From assembly GCA_021846485.1 (NCBI GenBank), contig JAJZWW010000085.1, positions 1 through 10,278 of the forward strand: a DNA stretch of 10,278 nucleotides. Direction: 5' to 3'. Below, piece by piece: positions 5,335 to 10,278 of this stretch (the first letter of the stretch is position 1; every line of letters starts with the position of its first letter). Below the pieces are notes generated by a model. It saw nothing but the letters and a program-made list of their open reading frames with translations. It was not told the origin of the DNA and did no database searches. The translations under genes and the position numbers were made by a program. This stretch comes from Actinomycetes bacterium (GTDB taxonomy: Bacteria; Actinomycetota; Acidimicrobiia; Acidimicrobiales; Palsa-688).

Positions 5335-7125
5335 GTGGAGGACCAGCGCGGCGAGGCCGCGACGACCCGCGAGACGCTCGCCTACTGCGCCGAGCTCGCC
5401 CGCCCCTACCGCAGGCTGCTGCTCGGCGCCGCAACGGCCCTGGTCCTCGCGGTCGTCGTCCAGGACGTGGCGTCTCCGCTGGTCTTCGCCGAGGTCCTCG
5501 ACCGCCTCGCCACCCTGCGCCCGGGCGAGACCCTCTGGGGGCGCTTCGGGACCCTGGTCGTCGCCTACGCCCTTGCACTGCTCACCGGCCAGGTGCTCAT
5601 GCGCGCGGCGGGATGGCTCGAGTGGGAGGGGTCGCTGCGGACCTTCACCCACGGCATCCACCACAGCTTCGAGCGGCTCCTCCGGCTCGGCTACCGCTGG
5701 CACGTGGACCACCCCGCCGGCGAGGTGTCCTCCTCCCTCAGCGCCTTCGCCTGGGCCCTGGTCGACGGTATCGACACCCTCGAGTGGAGCATCCTGCGGA
5801 TCGCGGTGATCGTCCTGTCGGCGATCGTCGTCCTCGGCGTCGTCGCCTGGCCGGTGGCGCTGGTGCTCGTGGCCCTGACCGGCGTGTTCGTCCTGGTCGT
5901 GGTCAAGCGCTCGGGGCCGGTCACCGAAGCCTCCCGGGAGTTCTCCCGGGCCCACAGCCGAGCCGAGGGCACCGCCTCGGACGTGATCCGCAACGTGACC
6001 ACCGTGCTGGTCGGCGCCGGCGAGGCCGACGAGTCGGCCCGGGTGCGCACCCTGCTCGACGACGTGGTGGCCGCCGACCTGAGAGCCCGGCGCCAGTTCA
6101 CCGTCACCCGGGTGTGGATGGGGGGCACGATCTCCGCGATGACCTGGGGAGCGCTGGTCGTCGGGGTGGTCCTCGCCCTCCACGGCGTGATCCGCTCCGG
6201 CGTCGTCTACCTGGTGTTGTTCTACGCCTCCACCGTCTCCCAGGAGCTGGTCACGAGCTTCCAGGAGATCCGCAACCTCGTGCGGGGCCTCGGGCGCGCC
6301 GGCAAGCTCGTGCACCTGGTGTCCACCGAGCCGGAGGTGCGCGACGCCCCCGGCGCCAGGGACCTGCAGGTCGGCGCCGGAGCCCTGCGCTTCGAACAGG
6401 TCAGCTTCTCGTACCGGCCCGACCGGCCGCTGCTCGCCGACTTCGAGCTGGAAGTCCACCCCGGCGAGCACGTCGGGGTGGTCGGGGCGTCCGGCGGCGG
6501 CAAGTCCACGGTCACCCGGCTCGTCCTGCGCCTCATGGACCTGCAGGGCGGGCGGATCCTGATCGACGGCCAGGACATCGCCGGCTGCACCCAGAGGAGC
6601 CTGCGGCGGTCGGTCTCCTACGTCCCCCAGGACCCCCAGATGCTGCATCGCAGCATCGCCGAGAACATCTGGTACGGCCAGCCCGGCGAACCCGACCTCG
6701 ACCGGGTCCGGGGGGCCGCGCACGCCGCGTTCGTCGACGAGTTCGTCCGGTACCTGCCCGAGGGGTACGACACCGTCGTAGGGGAGCGGGGGCTGAAGCT
6801 CTCCGGAGGGCAGCGCCAGCGGGTCGCCATCGCCCAGGCGATGCTCGGCAACGCCCCGATCCTGATCCTCGACAAGGCAACCAGCTCCCTCGACTCGCAG
6901 TCCGAGCGCTACGTGCAAGAGGCCCTGTGGCGCCTGATGGCCGGCTCCACCGCCCTCGTGGTCGCCCACCGCCTGTCGACCATCGCCCACCTGGACCGCA
7001 TCATCGTCGTCGACGACGGCCGGATCGTCGAGACCGGGAGCCACCGGGAGCTGCTCCTCGCCAGCCCGGCCGGCACCTACCGCAGGCTGTGGGAGCACCA
7101 GTCGGGGGGCTTCCTCTCCGAGTAG
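5335..7125 (+). CDS. ABC exporter half-transporter (permease fused to ATPase), catalytic Glu replaced by Lys
   Basis: This 596-residue protein has an N-terminal six-helix domain (about 1-310) and a C-terminal nucleotide-binding domain. Hydrophobic segments lie near 28-50, 70-92, 153-171, 172-190, 264-283 and 287-303. The ATPase domain has Walker A GASGGGKST (384-392, Lys390), Q-loop Gln432 in YVPQDPQ, signature LSGGQ (489-493), Walker B ILILD, D-loop SSLD and H-loop His545 in VVAHRLSTI. The residue after the Walker B Asp, normally catalytic Glu, is Lys514 (codon AAG at 6874-6876, motif LDKATSSLD). Everything else appears intact. The substrate is unknown; half-transporters of this type export lipids, peptides or drugs as dimers. 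It is the only plus-strand gene here, with no partner half-transporter beside it. It may be an inefficient ATPase or half of a heterodimer encoded elsewhere. Confidence 0.95.
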   Translation: MEDQRGEAATTRETLAYCAELARPYRRLLLGAATALVLAVVVQDVASPLVFAEVLDRLATLRPGETLWGRFGTLVVAYALALLTGQVLMRAAGWLEWEGSLRTFTHGIHHSFERLLRLGYRWHVDHPAGEVSSSLSAFAWALVDGIDTLEWSILRIAVIVLSAIVVLGVVAWPVALVLVALTGVFVLVVVKRSGPVTEASREFSRAHSRAEGTASDVIRNVTTVLVGAGEADESARVRTLLDDVVAADLRARRQFTVTRVWMGGTISAMTWGALVVGVVLALHGVIRSGVVYLVLFYASTVSQELVTSFQEIRNLVRGLGRAGKLVHLVSTEPEVRDAPGARDLQVGAGALRFEQVSFSYRPDRPLLADFELEVHPGEHVGVVGASGGGKSTVTRLVLRLMDLQGGRILIDGQDIAGCTQRSLRRSVSYVPQDPQMLHRSIAENIWYGQPGEPDLDRVRGAAHAAFVDEFVRYLPEGYDTVVGERGLKLSGGQRQRVAIAQAMLGNAPILILDKATSSLDSQSERYVQEALWRLMAGSTALVVAHRLSTIAHLDRIIVVDDGRIVETGSHRELLLASPAGTYRRLWEHQSGGFLSE

Positions 7126-7129
7126 CGGT

Positions 7130-7199
7130 CCGCCGGAACGGTCAGGGTGGGCGCCGGAACGGTCCGGGTGGGCGCCGGAACGGTCCGGGTGGGCGCCGG
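7130..7199. repeat. 21-bp tandem repeat, three copies plus a 7-nt partial
   Basis: Copies begin at 7130, 7151 and 7172; copies two and three are identical and copy one differs at two positions. A partial fourth copy begins at 7193. Each unit starts GCGCCGGAACGG and contains CCGGA-ACGG-TCCGG, a small hairpin; one of the two changes in copy one weakens its stem. The array begins 5 nt after the exporter stop codon. The period is a multiple of three, so it leaves long open frames, but I see no protein reason for it. Confidence 0.92.
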
Positions 7200-7271
7200 C
7201 ACAGCCGGCACGGCACAGCCGGCGGTCACTTCCGGTGGCCTAGCCGACACCGGTGGCGGCAAGCCTGTCGG

Positions 7272-7355
7272 AACTGGGTGCACAGGAGCGAACTGGGTGC
7301 ATTCATGCCCGATACGGGGGTCGAGCGCACCCACTTCGGCCCAACGCACCCAGTT
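7272..7355. repeat. Imperfect palindrome of four AACTGGGTGC motifs
   Basis: AACTGGGTGC occurs at 7272-7281 and 7291-7300. Its reverse complement occurs at 7346-7355 exactly and at 7327-7336 with one change. Both same-strand pairs are 19 bp apart, and both nested inverted pairs share one centre between 7313 and 7314. The sequences between the motifs pair only partly. This regular layout suggests a palindromic intergenic repeat element, a bidirectional terminator-like fold, or a multi-site protein-binding region; no coding function is apparent. Confidence 0.85.
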
Positions 7356-7446
7356 GCGCCGCGAGGACGGCCGACGACCGCTTCCAGGAAGTAGTCTTGC
7401 GACCGCTTCTGAGCGTACGGGGAACCTCCCGGAGCGCCGGCTCGGG

Positions 7447-8403
7447 TCAGCTGTCCGAGCGGGGGGGCGCCGGGGCGTGCGGCGCCTCCGACCGACGGCG
7501 CTCCCGGTCGTGCGGGTGGGCGGCGTGCGGTCCGTGGCGGGGCGAGAGGTGCAGGCGCGGGTGGTGGCCGGTGACCAGGTCGGAGCGGGCGACGAGCAAG
7601 AGCCCGGCCATCATGCAAACGATCCCGAGCAGCTCGAAGACGAGCGGCTCGGTGCCGACCCGCAGGCCCTGGGCGAACAACCCGGCCCCGAGGCCGATCC
7701 CGGTGATCGGCTCGGCGATGTTGATCGCCGGCAGCGACGCCTTGAGAGGGGCCGCCTGGTAAGCGCTCTGGGCCACGATCAGCCCGACCACGGCCACGGC
7801 GAGGAGGGCATAGGGCACCCACGAGCCGAGGAGCGACCCTATGGTGAGCGGTACTCGCAGCACCCGCTGGGTGAGGGCGTCCTGCAGGCCGAACAGGATG
7901 CCGGCTCCGAGACCGAACAGGGTCGCCTGGGGCGGGGGGCGGAGGCGGAGGCCCACCGCTATGACCCCGCCGGCTGCGGCGACGACGGTGAGGCCGGCGA
8001 TCAGCCATGCCTGGAGCGGGACGTGGGCGGCCGGGGAGGCCCCCGGATCGGCGGCGACCACGAACGCGGCCAGGCCGGCGACGATCCCCGCCGCCCCCAC
8101 CCAGTCGCGCCGGCACAGCCGCTTGCGCCGCCAGGCGGCGGCCATGGGTAGGGCGAACAACACGTTGGTCGCGGTCAGGGCCTCCACGACGGTGAGGTCC
8201 CCGTAGCGCAGGGCGAGGGCCTCCACCAGCTGGCCGGCGGCCATGGAGGCGATCCCGAGGAGCCACACCGGCCGGCGGACCAGGTCGAGCAGCAGGCGGG
8301 GGGAGAGCCGCTCGTCGTCGGGGGTCATCGCCGCGACGTGCTGCTGGAGCACGAAGCCGACGGCCAGCAGGATCGCCGAGACCAGCCCGTAGACGAAGAC
8401 CAC
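7447..8403 (-). CDS. DMT-superfamily (EamA/NIPA-like) membrane transporter with His-rich tail
   Basis: This 318-residue integral membrane protein has about nine hydrophobic helices between residues 2 and 275. The order is a first helix in FVYGLVSAILLAVGFVLQQ, a conserved VVEALTATNVLFALPMAA segment, a second-half repeat starting ATLFGLGAGILFGLQDAL, then SAYQAAPLKASLPAINIAEP and a last helix near LLGIVCMMAGLLLVA. Two related halves are typical of drug/metabolite transporters; this actinobacterial type resembles NIPA-like proteins. The substrate is unknown. The last 41 residues (278-318) are hydrophilic with eight His, many Arg and Pro (HHPRLHLSPRHGPHAAHPHD), and could bind metal. The GTG at 8403 follows AGGAGGA at 8411-8417, which overlaps the hydrolase stop; the two genes are 12 nt apart and probably co-expressed. 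Confidence 0.88.
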   Translation of the reverse strand: MVFVYGLVSAILLAVGFVLQQHVAAMTPDDERLSPRLLLDLVRRPVWLLGIASMAAGQLVEALALRYGDLTVVEALTATNVLFALPMAAAWRRKRLCRRDWVGAAGIVAGLAAFVVAADPGASPAAHVPLQAWLIAGLTVVAAAGGVIAVGLRLRPPPQATLFGLGAGILFGLQDALTQRVLRVPLTIGSLLGSWVPYALLAVAVVGLIVAQSAYQAAPLKASLPAINIAEPITGIGLGAGLFAQGLRVGTEPLVFELLGIVCMMAGLLLVARSDLVTGHHPRLHLSPRHGPHAAHPHDRERRRSEAPHAPAPPRSDS

Positions 8404-8410
8404 GGTCGGC

Positions 8411-8417
8411 TCCTCCT
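8411..8417 (-). promoter_or_regulatory. Shine-Dalgarno of the DMT transporter overlapping the hydrolase stop
   Basis: The minus strand reads AGGAGGA, 7 nt before the GTG at 8403, and shares bases with the TAG stop of the upstream gene. It supports the GTG start and translational coupling. Confidence 0.8.
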
Positions 8418-9525
8418 AACCGCCGTGTGCGCCGGCGCGCAACGGTAGGACGACAGCGGGCCGGGACGGGCTCGGGGCGCGGCGTGAGGCGAGGTCGGCC
8501 ACGACGGCGTCGAGCAGCTCGTCGGGGCGCTCGAGCATGACGGCGTGGCCGCAACCGTCCAGCTCGACCAGCCGCGCGCCGGGGATGCCCCGGGCGAGCG
8601 CCCGGGCGTGGCGGAGCGGGGTGACCACGTCGGCGGAGCCGGCGACGACGCTCGTCGGCAGCCCCACCCCCGCCAGGACGCCTGTCCGGTCCAGGCCTAC
8701 CAGCTGGAGCGCCAGGGCGAGGGTGGTGGAGGCAGGCACGCCCGACGCGAGCCTCCGGACCAGGCGGACCGCTCCGCGAGGCGGAGCGGTCGCGAACGTG
8801 ACCTCCACGATCCGGTCGGCGATGGGCCGGTCGGGCAGGGTCGGGCCGGGCAGCGGGCGGGCGAGGGCGTGGAGGGGGGCGAGGGCGGGGCGGACGAAGG
8901 TGAGCGCCCGGCCGATGCCGGGCAGCGGCCAGCAGTCCACCGGCCGGGCCGAGGTGGCTACCAGGGCCAGCGCCGTGAGCCACCCCTCTCCCCGGGCGAG
9001 CGCCGGGTCGGCGCCCAGGAGCCCGAGGGCCACCACCCCCCCCATGGAGTGCCCGACGACCACCACGTCGTCGAGCTCCAGCGCGCCGGCCAGCTCGGCT
9101 GTGTCGACAGCCACCCGCTCCAGGGCCAGCCCGCCGGCGCCGATGCTCGACCCGCCGTGGCCCCTGAGGTCCGCCGCGAGCACCCGCATCCCCAGGTCAG
9201 GGAGCCGACGGAGCTGCTCCGCCCACACCCCGGCGGACAGGCCGAGGCCGTGCAGCAACAGCACCGGCCGCCCGGCTCCCCGCTCGGCAACGTGCAGTAC
9301 GGCCCCGTCGCTCACCGTGAGCAAGTGGTGGAAGGTGCCGCGCGGCCACTGCGACGCTCCCGCCCCGGGCGGTCCGGGGTGCACCCCGGAGGCGGCCGGC
9401 GCCAGACAGCGGGCGATGGCGCCGGCGGCCAGGCCAGCGGCGGCTGCGGCGGACAGCGCGCCCGCCCCTGCGAGCACCCTGCGCCCGATCACCGCCAGCT
9501 GCCGAGCCGCCGCCACGTCACCCAA
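8416..9525 (-). CDS. Alpha/beta hydrolase with hydrophobic N-terminus
   Basis: This 369-residue hydrolase has the oxyanion-hole motif LLLHGLG (89-95), the nucleophile elbow GHSMGG with Ser160, the acid in GSADVVTP (Asp299) and the catalytic His327 in GCGHAVMLERP, so the triad is complete. A cap region spans about 195-265. Residues 15-46 form an Ala-rich hydrophobic segment after Arg15 and Arg16, consistent with a membrane anchor or signal peptide, so the enzyme may act at or outside the membrane; Cys40 is not in a clear lipobox. The substrate cannot be named; esterase, lactonase or lipase-type activity is possible. The earliest start is a TTG at 9525. A GTG at 9516 has AAGGTG about 10 nt upstream and may be the better start (366 residues). 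It sits 20 nt after nnrD. Confidence 0.9.
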   Translation of the reverse strand: MGDVAAARQLAVIGRRVLAGAGALSAAAAAGLAAGAIARCLAPAASGVHPGPPGAGASQWPRGTFHHLLTVSDGAVLHVAERGAGRPVLLLHGLGLSAGVWAEQLRRLPDLGMRVLAADLRGHGGSSIGAGGLALERVAVDTAELAGALELDDVVVVGHSMGGVVALGLLGADPALARGEGWLTALALVATSARPVDCWPLPGIGRALTFVRPALAPLHALARPLPGPTLPDRPIADRIVEVTFATAPPRGAVRLVRRLASGVPASTTLALALQLVGLDRTGVLAGVGLPTSVVAGSADVVTPLRHARALARGIPGARLVELDGCGHAVMLERPDELLDAVVADLASRRAPSPSRPAVVLPLRAGAHGG

Positions 9526-9545
9526 TCACCTTGCCACCTGAGCGC

Positions 9546-10278
9546 TCAGCGCGGGGCCCGCGACCCCCCGACAGTGACCGGCGCCGGCGCCGGCGGGGAC
9601 CCCGCGCGCTCCGACAGCCACGCCGAGACAGCCTCGGGCAGGTCGGCGGCGACCATCCCCTCGGCACGACCTGCCGCCGCCGCGCGCCCATGGACGTGCG
9701 CGGCGATCCCGGCCGCCTCCCATGCCGGCAGCCCCCGGGCGAGGAAGGCGCCCACCACCCCCGAGAGCACGTCGCCGGTCCCTGCAGTCGCCAGCCGGGA
9801 CGAGCCGGCCCCGGCGACCAGCACCCGCCCGTCGGGCGCGGCGACCACCGTGGCCGACCCCTTCAGCAGCACCACCGCCCCGCTGCGGCGGGCGGCGTCC
9901 CGCACCTCCCCGAGGCGGTCGGGACCGGAGGGAGAACCGCACAGCCGGGCCCACTCCCCCGCGTGCGGGGTGAGCACCAGCGGGGCGGAGCGCCGCCGGG
10001 TGATCTCGGCCACCGCGTCGAGGGCGCCGAGGGCGTTGAGCCCGTCGGCGTCGACGACCGCCGGCAGGTCGGCGGCGTCCACCAGCAGCCGGCCGACCTC
10101 CCCACCCGGGAGACCACCAGCGCCCGAGCCACCGCCGCCGACGACGGCGCCGGCGCCCAGGCCGGGTCCGACGACCACCGCCCGGCAGCGCTCCACCACC
10201 GCCGACCAGCGCCCGGGGGGGACCGCCACACCCACCGCCTCACCAGGCGGCAGGCCGGTGGCGCCCGGGTCGACCCCG
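9546..10278 (-). CDS. nnrD: ADP-dependent NAD(P)H-hydrate dehydratase, C-terminal part (partial, 5' end beyond right edge)
   Basis: The enzyme repairs damaged, hydrated NAD(P)H using ADP. 243 residues are visible and the frame is open to the right edge, entering with GVDPGATGLPPGEAVG. Ribokinase-like carbohydrate-kinase motifs appear in order: VVVGPGLG (about 34-41), VVDADGLNAL (74-83), VLTPHAGEWARL (101-112), VVLLKGSATVV and the catalytic ATAGTGDVLSG (163-173), then GIAAHVHGRAAA. A Gly-rich insert (about 42-60) follows GPGLG. In many bacteria this domain is fused to an N-terminal NAD(P)HX epimerase; whether it is here lies outside the window. The GTG at 10235 is an internal codon, not the start, because conserved-looking sequence continues upstream. 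The TGA is 20 nt before the hydrolase start. Confidence 0.93.
   Translation of the reverse strand, partial: GVDPGATGLPPGEAVGVAVPPGRWSAVVERCRAVVVGPGLGAGAVVGGGGSGAGGLPGGEVGRLLVDAADLPAVVDADGLNALGALDAVAEITRRRSAPLVLTPHAGEWARLCGSPSGPDRLGEVRDAARRSGAVVLLKGSATVVAAPDGRVLVAGAGSSRLATAGTGDVLSGVVGAFLARGLPAWEAAGIAAHVHGRAAAAGRAEGMVAADLPEAVSAWLSERAGSPPAPAPVTVGGSRAPR

Larger units (their letters stand above)
7126..7446. other. 321-nt convergent intergenic region with two repeat structures
   Basis: This lies between the stops of the plus-strand ABC exporter and the minus-strand DMT transporter. It holds a 21-bp tandem repeat (7130-7199), a duplicated GCACAGCCGGC (7199-7209 and 7213-7223), a CCGGTG/CACCGG hairpin (7232-7237, 7248-7253), a large imperfect palindrome (7272-7355) and two copies of CGACCGCTTC (7375-7384, 7400-7409). 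Open frames crossing it look like shadow or repeat translations. No T-rich intrinsic terminator is visible for either gene. Confidence 0.8.

Noticed and set aside
5290..7098. Minus-strand open frame of 602 codons opposite the exporter
   Set aside because: It is the antisense shadow of the exporter, with Gly/Asp/His-rich composition and no motif.
4923..7394. Plus-strand open frame of 823 codons overlapping the ABC exporter
   Set aside because: It reads a different frame of the well-supported exporter and yields low-complexity Arg/Pro/Gly sequence; its end is repeat translation.
7126..7446. CRISPR array or insertion-sequence remnant in the repeat-rich intergenic region
   Set aside because: The 21-bp units are contiguous without spacers, no cas genes are near, and no transposase fragment or terminal inverted repeat with target duplication is visible.
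7147..8151. Plus-strand open frame starting in the tandem repeat (VGAGTVR repeats)
   Set aside because: The repeat period is a multiple of three so any frame stays open, and the rest is antisense to the DMT transporter. No ribosome-binding site or domain supports it.
1..10278. tRNA, rRNA, riboswitch, defence or toxin-antitoxin system
   Set aside because: I saw no cloverleaf, conserved rRNA stretch, known riboswitch core or defence-gene motif. The gene content is mainly housekeeping plus transporters.

Overview
The window is a very GC-rich bacterial chromosome segment with almost no spacing between genes, frequent GTG starts and gene ends that overlap the next start. Its gene neighbourhood (NAD(P)HX dehydratase, alpha/beta hydrolase, tsaE-tsaB-rimI-tsaD, then groES under a CIRCE operator) is typical of Actinomycetota. 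Acidimicrobiia or a relative is my guess, but the sequence alone does not settle the class.

Nearly everything reads on the minus strand, so transcription runs from the right edge to the left. At the right edge is the 3' part of an ADP-dependent NAD(P)H-hydrate dehydratase (nnrD, open to the edge). After 20 nt comes an alpha/beta hydrolase with a hydrophobic N-terminus, and 12 nt later a nine-helix DMT-family transporter with a histidine-rich tail. A 321-nt convergent intergenic region (7126-7446) follows. It carries a 21-bp tandem repeat and a large imperfect palindrome built from four copies of one 10-mer. The only plus-strand gene is a half-size ABC exporter (5335-7125) whose catalytic glutamate after Walker B is a lysine.

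From 5194 down to 1737 the minus strand carries a tightly coupled run: family-4 uracil-DNA glycosylase, tsaE, tsaB, rimI, tsaD. Three junctions overlap by 4, 4 and 8 nt and the last is a 6-nt gap. TsaD, TsaB and TsaE are the threonylcarbamoyl-transfer proteins for tRNA t6A; RimI is the usual acetyltransferase companion. The threonylcarbamoyl-AMP synthase (TsaC/Sua5) is not in the window. Downstream on the same strand are a WhiG/FliA-family sigma factor and a small VOC (glyoxalase-like) protein. At the left edge is the very start of groES behind a well-formed promoter and a CIRCE operator, the HrcA heat-shock control site.

I see no CRISPR array, tRNA, rRNA, insertion sequence or recognisable defence system. 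The points most worth a second look are the Glu-to-Lys change in the ABC exporter, the two repeat structures in the convergent intergenic region, the CIRCE-promoter arrangement with an extra half-site over the groES Shine-Dalgarno, and a FliA/WhiG-type sigma gene sitting between the t6A and chaperonin genes.
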